64,000 nucleotides of DNA from Fuscovulum blasticum DSM 2131 (GTDB lineage: Bacteria; Pseudomonadota; Alphaproteobacteria; Rhodobacterales; Rhodobacteraceae): positions 223,673 to 287,672 of the forward strand of contig NZ_PZKE01000003.1 in assembly GCF_003034965.1 (NCBI RefSeq), written 5' to 3'. Within the stretch, counting starts at the first letter, position 1. Each line of letters starts with the position of its first letter. Below, piece by piece: positions 33,272 through 43,466 of the stretch. Under the pieces are notes generated by a model, which saw only the letters and a list, made by a program, of their open reading frames with translations, searched no databases and was not told where the DNA came from. A program made the translations under genes and the position numbers.

Positions 33272-34201
33272 TCAGCCGTTCAGCAGCAGTTGATAACTGG
33301 CGGGCACGAAGCGGAAGCCGGCATCCCTGGCCTCGACATAGCCGAGGGCAGGGAAGGGCATGTGATAGCCGATGAAGGGGATGCGGTCGGCGGCGATCAT
33401 GCCGAAGACCTGTTTGCGGGTCGCGGCGGCGGCGGGTTTGTCGGCGTCGAAGCGCACCTCCCAATCGGGGTATTGCAGCGACCAGACGTAATGGTTCGCC
33501 GTGTCGGCGGTGATCGCCAGTTGCTGGCCGCCGGATTCCAGCATCCAGGCCATGTGGCCGGGGCTGTGGCCGAAGGCCTCCAGCGCGGTGATGCCGGGCG
33601 CGGCGGTGCCGCCGCCTTCGACGAAGGTGGTCTTTTCGGCCAGCGGACGGACGTTCTTGTCAAAGCCTTCGTTGCCGGCCTGCGCCCAGTGGTTATGCTC
33701 GACGCTGCCGGTCACATAGCGGGCGTTCGGGTAGGCGGGGGTCGTGCCGTCAGCCGCCATCAGCCCGCCGATATGGTCGCCGTGCATATGGGTCAGCACC
33801 ACCACGTCAATCTGGTCGGGGGTGATGCCCGCCGCGGAGAGCGCGGCCCCCAACCCTTCGGCTGACAGGCCGGTGTCGAACAGCACCAGTTCCGCCCCGG
33901 TGTTGACCAGCGTGGGGGTGAAATAGTTGTGCGTCCTGTCCGCCGGCAGGAAGGCGGCGGCCGAGGCGGCGGCGAACTCCTCGGGCGGGACGTTCAGGCC
34001 AAAGGTTTCCTGCGGCTTGTCGCCGGTGCGGGTGCCGGCCAGAAGGGTGGTCACCTCGAACCCGCCCAGCCGGAAGCGGTGGAACAGCGGCAGCGCCGAC
34101 CCTTGCAGATCGGCCCGCGCGGCGGCGGGGTGGGGCAGGGCGGCGCCAAGCGGAAGGGCAGCGGCGGCCATAAGCGCCTGACGGCGGGACAGGGTCGTCA
34201 T
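33272..34201 (-). CDS. Exported MBL-fold metallo-hydrolase
   Basis: A 309-residue metallo-beta-lactamase-fold protein. The N-terminus MTTLSRRQALMAAAALPLGAALPHPAAARA is a twin-arginine signal (SRRQAL), so it is probably exported folded with its metals. The metal motif HMHGDH is at residues 138-143 (VVLTHMHGDHIGGL); later ligands are the His of FGHSPGHM and the Asp of ITADTANH. The family includes lactonases and alkylsulfatase-like enzymes; the substrate is unknown. AAGGAGG is found before the ATG at 34201. Confidence 0.88.
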   Translation of the reverse strand: MTTLSRRQALMAAAALPLGAALPHPAAARADLQGSALPLFHRFRLGGFEVTTLLAGTRTGDKPQETFGLNVPPEEFAAASAAAFLPADRTHNYFTPTLVNTGAELVLFDTGLSAEGLGAALSAAGITPDQIDVVVLTHMHGDHIGGLMAADGTTPAYPNARYVTGSVEHNHWAQAGNEGFDKNVRPLAEKTTFVEGGGTAAPGITALEAFGHSPGHMAWMLESGGQQLAITADTANHYVWSLQYPDWEVRFDADKPAAAATRKQVFGMIAADRIPFIGYHMPFPALGYVEARDAGFRFVPASYQLLLNG

Positions 34202-34294
34202 TCGGTCCTCCTTCGGTGATGTCTTGACGAAGGATAGGGCCCGAGGGCCGGTCGGCACATCAAACCGGCGTCATCACGTCCTTTGCGCCGGTGG

Positions 34295-34705
34295 TCATTC
34301 CCACCAGCGGTCGACGGTGGCGATCTCTTCGTCGCTCCAGCCGAAGTGATGGGCAAGTTCGTGGATGGTCACATGGCTGACAAGCTCGGCGATGGAAACA
34401 TCGCCGCGTTCGGCCCATTCATCCAGGATCGGGCGGCGGAACAGCCAGATCAGATCGGGGTGGGTGGGCTGGTCCGACACCGACTTCTCGGTCAGCGGGA
34501 TGCCTTCATAAAGCCCTGTCAGTTCAAAGGGATCTTCCAGATCCATCGCGTGCAACAGATCTTCTGACGGAAAGTCCTCGACCCGCAGCACGACATGGGT
34601 CGCGGGTTCCCGCCACGGTTCGGGCAGGGTGGCGATGGTTTCGCGGGCGATCTGTTCGATCAGCTCAAGCGAGGGGGCGATGGAATCGTAGGACGGATTG
34701 CTCAT
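34295..34705 (-). CDS. Small zincin-like metallopeptidase family protein
   Basis: A 136-residue protein with the zinc-protease signature HELAH at residues 115-119 (VTIHELAHHFGWSDEEI), typical of the PF06262/DUF1025 minimal zincins. Preceding conserved parts are RVEDFPSEDLL, LTGLYEGIPLTEKS and PDLIWLFRRPILDEW. No partner or substrate is known. The ATG at 34705 starts the conserved part. It is divergent from gltX with about 126 bases between. Confidence 0.86.
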   Translation of the reverse strand: MSNPSYDSIAPSLELIEQIARETIATLPEPWREPATHVVLRVEDFPSEDLLHAMDLEDPFELTGLYEGIPLTEKSVSDQPTHPDLIWLFRRPILDEWAERGDVSIAELVSHVTIHELAHHFGWSDEEIATVDRWWE

Positions 34706-34831
34706 GCCCAGGAGATAGGCGGTGGTCTTGCCCCGGGGAAGGGGGCATCTCCGCGAAAGGCGGCAACCGGGGCGGAAACTGGACAAGACGCGGGCCTTGT
34801 GACAGGAGAGGCGGGTTCAAGGAGCCCACCC

Positions 34832-36163
34832 ATGACCCGCCCTGTTGTCACCCGCTTCGCCCCCTCGCCCACCGGATACATCCATGTGGGCAACCTGCGC
34901 ACCGCGCTGATGAACTGCCTGATCGCCCGCAAGTCGGGCGGGCAGTTCATCCTGCGTCTGGATGACACCGATCAGGAACGGTCAAAGCAGGAATATGCCG
35001 ACGGGATCATGGCCGATCTTGAGTGGCTGGGCCTGCACTGGGACCGCATCGAAAAGCAGTCGCTGCGCTATGACCGCTATCACGCGGCGGCGGACAAGCT
35101 GCGCGCCGATGGCCGGTTCTACGAATGTTTCGAGACGCCGACCGAACTGGACCTCAAGCGCAAGAAGCTGCTGGGGATGGGCAAGCCGCCGGTCTATGAC
35201 CGGGCGTCGCTGGGCCTGTCAGACGACCAGAAGGCCGCCTTTCGGGCCGAGGGCCGGGCGGGATACTGGCGGTTCCTGCTGAACCAGACCCGGATCGAAT
35301 GGCCGGATGGCATCATCGGGCCGGTGTCGATTGACGCCGCCAGCGTGTCGGACCCGGTGCTGATCCGCGCCGACGGGCAGGTGCTGTATACCTTCGCCTC
35401 GTCGGTGGACGATATCGAGATGGGCGTGACCCATATCGTGCGCGGGGCCGACCATGTGACCAATACCGCGACGCAGATCCAGATCATGGAAGCCATGGGC
35501 GGCACGCCACCGGCCTTTGCGCACCATTCGCTGCTGACCGGCGCGCAAGGGGAAGAGCTGTCGAAACGGCTGGGCACGCTGTCGCTGCGCGACCTGCGCG
35601 CGCGGGGTGTGGAGCCGATGGCGCTGCTGTCGCTGATGGCGCGGCTGGGGTCTTCGAAGCCGGTGGAGCTGGCGTCCAGCATAGACGAGCTGGCCGAGGG
35701 CTTTGACGTGGAAAGTTTCGGCGCGGCGCCCACAAAGTTCGATGCTGAAGATCTTTTCCCGCTGACCCGGGGGGTCGTGCAGGGGTTTTCGTTCGATAAG
35801 GTCAAGGACCGGATTGCCGCGCTGGGCGTTCCCGATGATGAGGCTGAAGGGTTCTGGGCCATCGCCAAGGGCAATATCACCGTGCTGGACGATCTGGCCG
35901 GCTGGTGGAAGCTGTTCAGCGAAGGCGCCGCCCCGGTGGTGGACGAGGCCGACCGCGACTTCGTGGTTCAGGCGCTGGCCCTGCTGCCCGCGCAACCCTG
36001 GACCACGGCGACCTGGGGCGAATGGACCGGCGCGGTCAAGGCCGCCACGGGCCGCAAGGGCAAGGATCTGTTCATGCCGCTGCGCAAGGCCCTGACCGGG
36101 CAGGCGCATGGCCCCGACATGTCAGAACTGATGCCGCATCTGCGCAAGCGCCCGGTGATGTGA
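34832..36163 (+). CDS. gltX: Glutamyl-tRNA synthetase
   Basis: A 443-residue class I synthetase charging tRNA-Glu. The HIGH-type motif is HVGN at 18-21 (PSPTGYIHVGNLRTAL) and the KMSKS-type motif is ELSKR at 242-246. It has the short alphaproteobacterial form (about 440 residues). Many relatives carry a second copy of about 470 residues elsewhere, in which case one enzyme may also mischarge tRNA-Gln for the amidotransferase route. The ATG at 34832 follows AAGGAG. A weak CCGGGCCG hairpin without T-run follows the stop. Confidence 0.95.
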   Translation: MTRPVVTRFAPSPTGYIHVGNLRTALMNCLIARKSGGQFILRLDDTDQERSKQEYADGIMADLEWLGLHWDRIEKQSLRYDRYHAAADKLRADGRFYECFETPTELDLKRKKLLGMGKPPVYDRASLGLSDDQKAAFRAEGRAGYWRFLLNQTRIEWPDGIIGPVSIDAASVSDPVLIRADGQVLYTFASSVDDIEMGVTHIVRGADHVTNTATQIQIMEAMGGTPPAFAHHSLLTGAQGEELSKRLGTLSLRDLRARGVEPMALLSLMARLGSSKPVELASSIDELAEGFDVESFGAAPTKFDAEDLFPLTRGVVQGFSFDKVKDRIAALGVPDDEAEGFWAIAKGNITVLDDLAGWWKLFSEGAAPVVDEADRDFVVQALALLPAQPWTTATWGEWTGAVKAATGRKGKDLFMPLRKALTGQAHGPDMSELMPHLRKRPVM

Positions 36164-36242
36164 CCGGCGGCGGACCGGGCCGTTTCCGGCCCGGCCCCCG
36201 GCAAGCTGTTTTCCGTTGAACTGGGACCGGGGGTTTTCGGTC

Positions 36243-37583
36243 GTGAGCGAACCGCAGGCAAAATTCGTCGGAGGAAGCCTCTTCCGGCATATCGTGGTGA
36301 TGTCGCTGACGGCTTCGGTCGGGTTGATGGCGATCTTCATCGTCGACCTGATCAACATGGTCTATATCGGCTGGCTGAAAGACCCGGTGCTGACCGCCGC
36401 CGTGGGCTATGCCGGCGCGGTGATGTTCTTCGTGACCGCCTTCGGGATTGGCCTGTCCATCGGGGTTTCGGCGCTGGTGGCGCAGGCGGTGGGCGCGCGC
36501 GATGCGGGGCTGGCGAAGGAACGGGCAACCGCCGGTCTGGTGCTGAGCCTGATCTTCGGCACCGCGTTTTCGCTGCTGATCCTGATCCTGCTGCCGCAGA
36601 TCGTGGCGGCGCTGGGGGCCACGGGTGCCACGGCGGACGAGACCGTGCATTTCCTGCGCCTTTATACCCTGAGCCAGCCGATCCTGATTCTGGGCATCGT
36701 CGGCTCGGCCATCCTGCGCGCCTTTGGCGAGGCGCGGCGGGCGATGATGGTCACGGTCTGGGGCGCGGTGGTGCTGGCGGTGCTGGACCCGATCCTGATC
36801 CTGTGGGCGGGGCTGGACCTGACCGGCGCGGCGCTGGCGGGGGCCGGATCGCGGCTGGCGATGGCGGCCATGGCGCTGTGGCCGGTGTGGCGGCGGATCG
36901 GCGGCTTTGCGCCCCTGGGCGGCACCATGCTGCGCAGCATGCTGGCACCGCTGTTCGGGATTTCGGGGCCGGCGATCCTGACGCAACTGGCCACACCCGT
37001 GGGGCAGGCGCTGGTGACGCGGCTGGTGGCCGGGTTCGGCGAGGCCGCCGTTGCCGGCATGGCCATCGCCGGACGGCTGACGCCGGTGGCCTTTGCGATG
37101 ATCTTTGCCCTGTCCGGCGCGCTGGGGCCGATCATCGGCCAGAACCTTGGCGCCGGCCGGATGGACCGGGTGCGGCAGAGCTTCGGCCAGGCGATCCTGT
37201 TCACCGGCATGGTGATCCTGACGGCCTCGGCGCTGCTGTTCCTGCTGCGCGCGCCGCTGGCCGACCTGTTCCATGCCGAGGGGCTGACGCGCGACCTGAT
37301 CTTCCTGTTCTGTGGTCCGCTCAGCCTGCTGTTCTTCTTCAACGGGCTGATCTTCGTGGCCAATGCGGTCTGCAACAATCTGGGCGCGGCCTTCCAGTCC
37401 ACGCTGATCAACTGGGCGCGGCACACGCTGGGCACCTTGCCCTTTGCCCTGTTGGGCGCCCAGTGGTGGGGCGCGCAGGGCGTGCTGATCGGGCAGGCCT
37501 TCGGCGGTGTCCTGTTCGGCCTGCTGGCCACCTGGCTGGCCTGGCGGGTGATCCTGCGGCGCACCACCCCGGCGGCCGCGTGA
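36243..37583 (+). CDS. MATE-family efflux transporter
   Basis: A 446-residue membrane protein with about 12 helices in two MATE halves. The first begins LFRHIVVMSLTASVGLMAIFIVDLINMVYIG and the second MLAPLFGISGPAILTQLATPVGQALVTRLVAGFGEAAVAGMAIAGRLTP. MATE exporters use Na+ or H+ gradients to expel cationic drugs or metabolites; the substrate is unknown. A GTG at 36243 is chosen over a TTG nine codons upstream, on weak grounds (GGGGG upstream). It is on the same strand as gltX, 79 bases behind it. Confidence 0.86.
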   Translation: MSEPQAKFVGGSLFRHIVVMSLTASVGLMAIFIVDLINMVYIGWLKDPVLTAAVGYAGAVMFFVTAFGIGLSIGVSALVAQAVGARDAGLAKERATAGLVLSLIFGTAFSLLILILLPQIVAALGATGATADETVHFLRLYTLSQPILILGIVGSAILRAFGEARRAMMVTVWGAVVLAVLDPILILWAGLDLTGAALAGAGSRLAMAAMALWPVWRRIGGFAPLGGTMLRSMLAPLFGISGPAILTQLATPVGQALVTRLVAGFGEAAVAGMAIAGRLTPVAFAMIFALSGALGPIIGQNLGAGRMDRVRQSFGQAILFTGMVILTASALLFLLRAPLADLFHAEGLTRDLIFLFCGPLSLLFFFNGLIFVANAVCNNLGAAFQSTLINWARHTLGTLPFALLGAQWWGAQGVLIGQAFGGVLFGLLATWLAWRVILRRTTPAAA

Positions 37584-37667
37584 TGTCGCATCCGATCGGC
37601 ATACGGTCGTATTCCGTTTTTCGCTTGCCGCCCCGTGGGGCGATGGGCTAACCATCCTTCATCAGAT

Positions 37668-37833
37668 CGGGAGAATCCGGTGCCCTGGCGCCGGTGCCGA
37701 AGGAGCAACCGCCCCGGTAAACTCTCAGGCGCAAGGGACCGTTCTGACAACAGACTCTGGAGAGTGGCGTGAAAGCGCCCGCCGAAGGGATAACGATCTC
37801 AGGCGCCCGAAACCGGGCAAGGACAGAGGGGGC
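37668..37833 (+). promoter_or_regulatory. Tandem glycine riboswitch
   Basis: Two glycine aptamers in series upstream of gcvT. The first (about 37668-37757) has GGGAGAATCC, CCGAAGGAGCAACC and AAACTCTCAGGCGCAAGGGACC. The second (about 37758-37833) has GGAGAGTGGCG, CCGCCGAAGGGATAACGATC and TCAGGCGCCCGAAACCGGGCAAGGACAGAGG. The A-rich linker ACAACAGA is between. Glycine binding turns on the cleavage-system genes in known cases. It accounts for most of the 319-base gap before gcvT. Confidence 0.93.
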
Positions 37834-37902
37834 ACCGGGCGGCAGGGGTACTGCTGCGAACGGTGCCGGGTGCGTATCCGGCGTAGGGTAGGGAGAGGCG
37901 GT

Positions 37903-39012
37903 TTGACCGACCTTTTGCGACTTGGGCTGCACGATCTGCACGTCGGCCTTCAGGGGAAGATGGTGCCTTTCGCGGGCTATGACATGCCGGTGCAATACGC
38001 CGCCGGGGTGATGAAGGAACATCTGCACACCCGCACGGCGGCCGGGCTGTTCGATGTCAGCCATATGGGGCAGGTGATCCTGCGGCCCAGGGCGGGCATG
38101 GCGGCGCTGGCGGCGGCCTTCGAGGCGATGATGCCGGTCGATGTGGCCGGTCTGGCCGAGGGGCGGCAACGCTATGGCCTTTTCACCAGCGAGTCCGGCG
38201 GCATCCTGGATGACCTGATGTTCGCCAACCGGGGCGATCACCTGTTCGTCGTGGTGAACGCGGCCCGCAAGGGCCATGACATTCCGCATATGGCGGCGCA
38301 TCTGGGCGCGGTGGCCGAGGTGGTTCCGGTTACCGACCGCGCGCTGCTGGCGTTGCAGGGGCCGCAGGCCGAAGCCGTGCTGGCCCGGCTGGTGCCCGAA
38401 ACGGCAGCGATGCGCTTCATGGATGTGGGCATCTTCGGCGACATCTGGGTCAGCCGGTCCGGCTATACCGGCGAGGACGGGTTCGAGATTTCGCTGCCGC
38501 AGGCGCGGGCCGAGGCGTTTGCCCGCGAACTGCTGGCGATGCCCGAGGTGCTGCCCATCGGCCTTGGCGCGCGTGACAGCCTGCGGCTGGAAGCGGGCTT
38601 GTGCCTGTATGGCCATGACATCGACGAAACCACCAGCCCGGTCGAGGCGGGGCTGACCTGGGCGATCCAGAAGGTGCGCCGCGCCGGTGGCGCCCGCGAA
38701 GGCGGCTTTCCCGGGACGACCCGCATCCTGCGCGAACTGGCCGAAGGGCCGGAACGCTGCCGCGTGGGCCTGCGCCCCGATGGCCGCGCCCCCATGCGCG
38801 AAGGCACGGACCTGTTCGCCCCCGACGACACGCCGCTTGGCACTGTCACCTCGGGCGGCTTCGGCCCCTCGGTCGAGGCGCCGGTGGCCATGGGCTATGT
38901 GCCCCGCGCCTTTTCCGCCCCCGGCACCGCCCTTCTGGGCGAGGTCCGGGGCAAGAAGCTGCCGGTCACGGTGGCCGCCCTTCCTTTCCATCCCACAACC
39001 TACAAGCGCTGA
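37903..39012 (+). CDS. gcvT: Glycine cleavage system T protein (aminomethyltransferase)
   Basis: A 369-residue tetrahydrofolate-dependent aminomethyltransferase that releases ammonia from the lipoyl-bound aminomethyl group and makes methylene-THF. LHVGLQGKMVPFAGYDMPVQY, AGLFDVSHMGQ, GARDSLRLEAGLCLYGHDID and TSGGFGPS are family blocks. A TTG at 37903 (GGGAGAGG six bases upstream) gives the N-terminus typical for the family, (M)TDLLRLGLHDLHVG. An ATG-like earlier start would fall in the riboswitch tail. The riboswitch and gcvH nine bases downstream place it in one glycine-induced unit. Confidence 0.94.
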   Translation: MTDLLRLGLHDLHVGLQGKMVPFAGYDMPVQYAAGVMKEHLHTRTAAGLFDVSHMGQVILRPRAGMAALAAAFEAMMPVDVAGLAEGRQRYGLFTSESGGILDDLMFANRGDHLFVVVNAARKGHDIPHMAAHLGAVAEVVPVTDRALLALQGPQAEAVLARLVPETAAMRFMDVGIFGDIWVSRSGYTGEDGFEISLPQARAEAFARELLAMPEVLPIGLGARDSLRLEAGLCLYGHDIDETTSPVEAGLTWAIQKVRRAGGAREGGFPGTTRILRELAEGPERCRVGLRPDGRAPMREGTDLFAPDDTPLGTVTSGGFGPSVEAPVAMGYVPRAFSAPGTALLGEVRGKKLPVTVAALPFHPTTYKR

Positions 39013-39021
39013 GGCAAGACG

Positions 39022-39381
39022 ATGAAATACACCAAGGAACATGAATGGCTGCGGGTTGAAGGCGATCTGGTCGTCGTCGGCATTACCGAACATGCCGCAA
39101 CGCAACTGGGCGACGTGGTCTTTGTAGAGCTGCCTGACACCGACAGCATGGTTTCGGCGGGCGACGAGGTCTGCGTCATCGAAAGCGTCAAGGCCGCGTC
39201 CGACATTCTGGCCCCGGTCGATGGCGAGATTGTCGAGGTGAACGAAAAGCTGACCGACAACCCCGGTCTGGTGAACGAAGACCCGACCGGCGCCGCCTGG
39301 TTCTTCAAGATCAAGGTGGTCGATCTTTCGGTTCTGGACGAGTTCATGGACGAAGACGAATACGCCGAGCTGATCGGCTGA
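39022..39381 (+). CDS. gcvH: Glycine cleavage system H protein
   Basis: A 119-residue lipoyl carrier that shuttles the aminomethyl group between P, T and L proteins. The lipoylated lysine is Lys57 in VIESVKAASDI. KYTKEHEWLRVEGDLVVVGITEHA at the start and the acidic EDEYAELIG end are typical. It lies nine bases behind gcvT; a terminator-like hairpin separates it from gcvP. Confidence 0.97.
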   Translation: MKYTKEHEWLRVEGDLVVVGITEHAATQLGDVVFVELPDTDSMVSAGDEVCVIESVKAASDILAPVDGEIVEVNEKLTDNPGLVNEDPTGAAWFFKIKVVDLSVLDEFMDEDEYAELIG

Positions 39382-39389
39382 CCCGTCCC

Positions 39390-39419
39390 GCCCGGGGCCG
39401 CCGGTCCCGGGCCTTTTTC
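39390..39419 (+). terminator. Terminator between gcvH and gcvP
   Basis: GCCCGGGG/TCCCGGGC stem followed by CTTTTTCTT. It lies inside the gcv cluster, so it should reduce read-through to gcvP, or gcvP has its own promoter in the 63 bases that follow. Confidence 0.75.
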
Positions 39420-39482
39420 TTCGAAGAAAACTGCAAATTCCTTTGAAGGAGTTTGCCGCCCCCCGCGCCCGAGGATTTCGTC

Positions 39483-42323
39483 ATGGCTTTCACGCCGACC
39501 GACTATAACCCCTATGATTTCGCCAACCGCCGCCACATCGGCCCCTCGCCGGCCGAGATGGAAGACATGCTGGCCGCCGTCGGCGTGCGCAGCCTGGACG
39601 AGCTGATTGACCAGACGGTCCCGGCCTCGATCCGGCAGGCGCGGCCGCTGGGCTGGGCGCCGCTGTCCGAACATGAGCTGACCGCGAAGATGACCGAGGT
39701 CGCGGCGAAGAACCGGGTGATGACCAGCCTGATCGGGCAGGGCTATTACGGCACCGTCACGCCGCCCGCGATCCAGCGCAACATCCTGGAAAACCCGGCG
39801 TGGTACACGGCCTATACCCCGTACCAGCCCGAAATCGCGCAGGGCCGGCTTGAGGCGCTGCTGAACTTTCAGACCATGGTCTGCGATCTGACCGGGCTGG
39901 ACGTGGCCAATGCCAGCCTGCTGGACGAGGCGACGGCCGCGGCCGAGGCCATGGCCATGGCCGAACGGGTGGCGAAATCCAAGGCCAAGGCGTTCTTCGT
40001 GGACCGCTTCTGCCATCCGCAGACCATTGCGGTGATCCGCACCCGCGCGCTGCCGCTGGGGATCGAGGTCATCGAGGACATGGTGGAAAACCTGGACCCG
40101 GAAAAGGTGTTCGGCGCGATCTTCCAGTATCCGGGCAGCTATGGCCATGTCCGCGACTATACCGCCGAAATCGCCGCGCTGCATGGCGCCGGGGCGGTGG
40201 CCGTCGTGGCGACCGACCTGCTGGCGCTGTGCCTGCTGAAGGAACCCGGCGCGATGGGGGCCGATATTGCGATCGGCTCGTCGCAGCGGTTCGGCGTGCA
40301 GATGGGCTATGGCGGCCCGCATGCCGCCTTCATGGCGGTGAAGGATGCCCACAAGCGGCAGATGCCGGGGCGCATCGTCGGCGTCTCGATCGACGCCAAC
40401 GGCAACCCGGCCTATCGTCTGTCGCTGCAGACCCGCGAACAGCACATCCGGCGCGAGAAGGCCACGTCGAACGTCTGCACCGCGCAGGCGCTGCTGGCGG
40501 TGATGGCCAGCATGTATGCGGTGTTCCACGGGCCGAAGGGCCTGCGCGCCATTGCCGAACGGGTGCATCTGCGCACGCAGCGGCTGGCGCGGGCGCTGAA
40601 GGCGGCGGGGGCCAAGGTTTCGCCCAAGGCGTTCTTCGATACGATCACGGTCGAGGTGGGCGTGGGGCAGGCCGGTATTCTGGCCGCGGCGCGGGCCGAG
40701 GGGCTGAACTTCCGCAAGATCGGCAACAACCGCGTGGGCATCAGCCTGGACGAGACCACCGATGAACGGGTGCTGGTCAAGGTGCTGCGCGCCTTCGGGA
40801 TTCTGGGCCTGCCGCCGCACCGTGCCGCGCTTGGCTTTCCCGAAGAGATGCTGCGCGAAACGCCCTATCTGACCCATCCGGTGTTCCACATGAACCGCGC
40901 GGAATCCGAGATGATGCGCTACATGCGCCGGCTGTCGGACCGCGATCTGGCGCTGGACCGCGCGATGATTCCGCTGGGTAGTTGCACGATGAAGCTGAAC
41001 GCGGCAGCCGAGATGATGCCGATCACCTGGCCCGAATTCGCCACGCTGCACCCCTTCGTGCCCGCCGATCAGGCCGCCGGCTATACCGAGGCGATCAACG
41101 ACCTGACCGTGAAGCTGTGCGAGATCACCGGCTATGACGCCTTTTCCATGCAGCCGAACAGCGGCGCGCAGGGCGAATATGCCGGGCTGATGACGATCCT
41201 GGCCTATCACCGGGCGCGGGGCGACCATGACCGCAAGATCTGCCTGATCCCGATTTCGGCCCATGGCACCAACCCCGCCTCGGCCCAGATGGCCGGGATG
41301 GAGGTGGTGGTGGTCAAGTCCTCGCCCAACGGGGATGTGGATGTCGAGGATTTCCGCGCCAAGGCCGAGGCGGCGGGCAACCGGCTGGCCGCCTGCATGA
41401 TCACCTATCCCTCGACCCATGGGGTGTTCGAGGAGACCGTGCGCGAGGTCTGCCAGATCACCCATGAATTCGGCGGGCAGGTCTATATCGACGGCGCCAA
41501 CATGAACGCCATGGTGGGGCTGGTGAAACCGGGCGAGATCGGCGGCGATGTCAGCCACCTGAACCTGCACAAGACCTTTGCCATCCCGCATGGCGGTGGC
41601 GGTCCCGGCATGGGCCCGATCGGCGTGAGGGCGCATCTGGCGCCGCATCTGCCGGGCCACCCGGAAACCGGCGGGGCCGAAGGGCCGGTCAGCGCGGCAC
41701 CCTACGGGTCGGCCAGTATCCTGCTGATCAGTTGGGCCTATTGCCTGATGATGGGCGGGGCGGGGCTGACGCAGGCGACGCGGGTGGCGATCCTGAACGC
41801 CAATTACATCGCGGCGCGGCTGAAGGGGGCCTACGGGGTGCTTTACATGGGCAACAAGGGCCGGGTCGCGCATGAGTGCATCCTGGACACCCGGCCCTTC
41901 GCCGAGGCGGGCGTCACCGTGGACGACATCGCCAAGCGGCTGATCGACAACGGCTTCCACGCGCCCACCATGAGCTGGCCGGTGGCCGGCACGCTGATGG
42001 TGGAACCCACGGAATCCGAGACCAAGGCCGAGATCGACCGCTTCATCACCGCGCTTCTGGCCATCCGCGAGGAGATCGCGGCGGTGGAGAAGGGCGAGAT
42101 CAGCGCCGAGGACAGCCCGCTGCGCCACGCCCCGCATACGGTTGAGGATCTGGTGGCCGACTGGACGCGGAAATACCCGCGCGAACAGGGCTGTTTCCCG
42201 CCCGGATCGTTCCGGGAAGACAAGTACTGGCCGCCGGTCGGGCGGGTGGACAACGTCTATGGCGACCGCAACCTGGTCTGCACTTGCCCGCCGGTCGAAT
42301 CCTATGCGCAGGCGGCGGAATAG
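39483..42323 (+). CDS. gcvP: Glycine dehydrogenase (decarboxylating), P protein
   Basis: A 946-residue PLP enzyme that decarboxylates glycine and passes the aminomethyl group to GcvH. It is the long single-chain form with two homologous halves; the C-terminal half carries the PLP lysine at about residue 697 in [17 protein letters not shown]. Other blocks are [25 protein letters not shown] and [13 protein letters not shown]. Length (about 950) fits. The ATG at 39483 is at the usual N-terminus. It is likely partly uncoupled from gcvTH by the preceding hairpin. Confidence 0.97.
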   Translation: MAFTPTDYNPYDFANRRHIGPSPAEMEDMLAAVGVRSLDELIDQTVPASIRQARPLGWAPLSEHELTAKMTEVAAKNRVMTSLIGQGYYGTVTPPAIQRNILENPAWYTAYTPYQPEIAQGRLEALLNFQTMVCDLTGLDVANASLLDEATAAAEAMAMAERVAKSKAKAFFVDRFCHPQTIAVIRTRALPLGIEVIEDMVENLDPEKVFGAIFQYPGSYGHVRDYTAEIAALHGAGAVAVVATDLLALCLLKEPGAMGADIAIGSSQRFGVQMGYGGPHAAFMAVKDAHKRQMPGRIVGVSIDANGNPAYRLSLQTREQHIRREKATSNVCTAQALLAVMASMYAVFHGPKGLRAIAERVHLRTQRLARALKAAGAKVSPKAFFDTITVEVGVGQAGILAAARAEGLNFRKIGNNRVGISLDETTDERVLVKVLRAFGILGLPPHRAALGFPEEMLRETPYLTHPVFHMNRAESEMMRYMRRLSDRDLALDRAMIPLGSCTMKLNAAAEMMPITWPEFATLHPFVPADQAAGYTEAINDLTVKLCEITGYDAFSMQPNSGAQGEYAGLMTILAYHRARGDHDRKICLIPISAHGTNPASAQMAGMEVVVVKSSPNGDVDVEDFRAKAEAAGNRLAACMITYPSTHGVFEETVREVCQITHEFGGQVYIDGANMNAMVGLVKPGEIGGDVSHLNLHKTFAIPHGGGGPGMGPIGVRAHLAPHLPGHPETGGAEGPVSAAPYGSASILLISWAYCLMMGGAGLTQATRVAILNANYIAARLKGAYGVLYMGNKGRVAHECILDTRPFAEAGVTVDDIAKRLIDNGFHAPTMSWPVAGTLMVEPTESETKAEIDRFITALLAIREEIAAVEKGEISAEDSPLRHAPHTVEDLVADWTRKYPREQGCFPPGSFREDKYWPPVGRVDNVYGDRNLVCTCPPVESYAQAAE

Positions 42324-42360
42324 CCCGACCGGGGCGCTGCGTCGGCGGATCTGAAATCAG

Positions 42361-42384
42361 GGGCGGCCGCACAGGCCGCCCTTT
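42361..42384. terminator. Terminator between gcvP and the GST gene
   Basis: GGGCGGCC-GCACA-GGCCGCCC then TTT. It fits the end of gcvP on plus; the convergent GST gene stops two bases further on. Confidence 0.65.
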
Positions 42385-42385
42385 C

Positions 42386-43045
42386 TCAATCCCGGTCCGG
42401 GGCGCCAAGCGGGAAGAACGGGCGGAAATCGCGCGCCTCGTCCACGGCGAGTGCAAAGGACGGGCGGGCCAGCAGCCGCGCGCGATAGGCCCGCAGGCCG
42501 GGGCAACTGTCGGGGATCGGATGCACCCAGTCGGCGTAGAACAGCGCCGGTGCGGCGGCACAATCGGCCATCGAGAAGGTCTCGCCCGCGGCCCAGGTCC
42601 GGCCGGCCAGATGCCCTTCGGCCCAGGTATAGGCGCGCGGCAGCTTTTCCGCCGAAAGCGCAAGGCCATCGGCCCGCTTGACCGGATCGCCGGTCAGCGC
42701 CCCGTCCACCGCATGTTGGGCCGCGTTCATCACATGCAGGTCGAAGAAACGGTCCAGGAACCGCACCTCAAGCGCCTGCATCGGATCGTTGGGCAACAGC
42801 GGCACCGGGCCGGGATTAGCAAGATGCAGGTATTCAATGATGATGCTGGTTTCCACCACCTGCCGGTCGCCATCGACCAGCAGCGGGAACCGCCGCAGCG
42901 GCCAGCGGCGCAGCCATTCGGTGGTGTTCTCGGGCGTGTCGGGGCCAAGCGACCGCAGCTCGAACGGCAGGGCGTTTTCATAAAGCGCGACCAGCACCTT
43001 CTGCGTGTAGGACGAGAAGCGGTGGCCATAAAGGGCGAGGGGCAT
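42386..43045 (-). CDS. Glutathione S-transferase family protein
   Basis: A 219-residue GST-fold protein. The thioredoxin-like N-domain begins PLALYGHRFSSYTQKVLVALYENALPFE; FPLLVDGDRQVVETSIIIEYL contains the cis-Pro and glutathione-binding Glu-Thr/Ser. The helical C-domain has TWAAGETFSMADCAAAPALFYADW. It would conjugate or reduce substrates with glutathione; the substrate is unknown. The longer frame upstream lacks GST features and is not used. Confidence 0.87.
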   Translation of the reverse strand: MPLALYGHRFSSYTQKVLVALYENALPFELRSLGPDTPENTTEWLRRWPLRRFPLLVDGDRQVVETSIIIEYLHLANPGPVPLLPNDPMQALEVRFLDRFFDLHVMNAAQHAVDGALTGDPVKRADGLALSAEKLPRAYTWAEGHLAGRTWAAGETFSMADCAAAPALFYADWVHPIPDSCPGLRAYRARLLARPSFALAVDEARDFRPFFPLGAPDRD

Positions 43046-43288
43046 CTGGAACCTGCAAAGCTGAAAGGAGCCGGGTCGAAGCAGGCTGGCACGCTGGCGC
43101 CTGCCGGGCAACCGGAACATCGCTTGCCGACAATGCGCCGGAACCCGTGACCCAGGCCGGGCGCCCCTCGGCCCTTGACCCCGCGGCATCGGAGCGAGGC
43201 GTCGCTGCCCCATGCCCAGAAACAAGTCAATCGAAACCCCGCCACGCGCGCGGCCGGGAATTATCGGTTTGTTTCAAGGGGAGAAAAA

Positions 43289-43363
<75 letters not shown>

Positions 43364-43466
43364 GCCGTTGGTGGCGGCGGAGATAGACCAAGGATTGCCT
43401 GTCCGCAACCCCCTTTTCGCGCGATGTCTGGACCCGTGGCGCGGGCTGCGGTATGTGGGGTTCCCG

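Noticed and set aside
36174..36194. CCGGGCCG/CGGCCCGG hairpin after gltX as a terminator
   Set aside because: There is no T-run after the stem on either strand, and MATE follows on the same strand.
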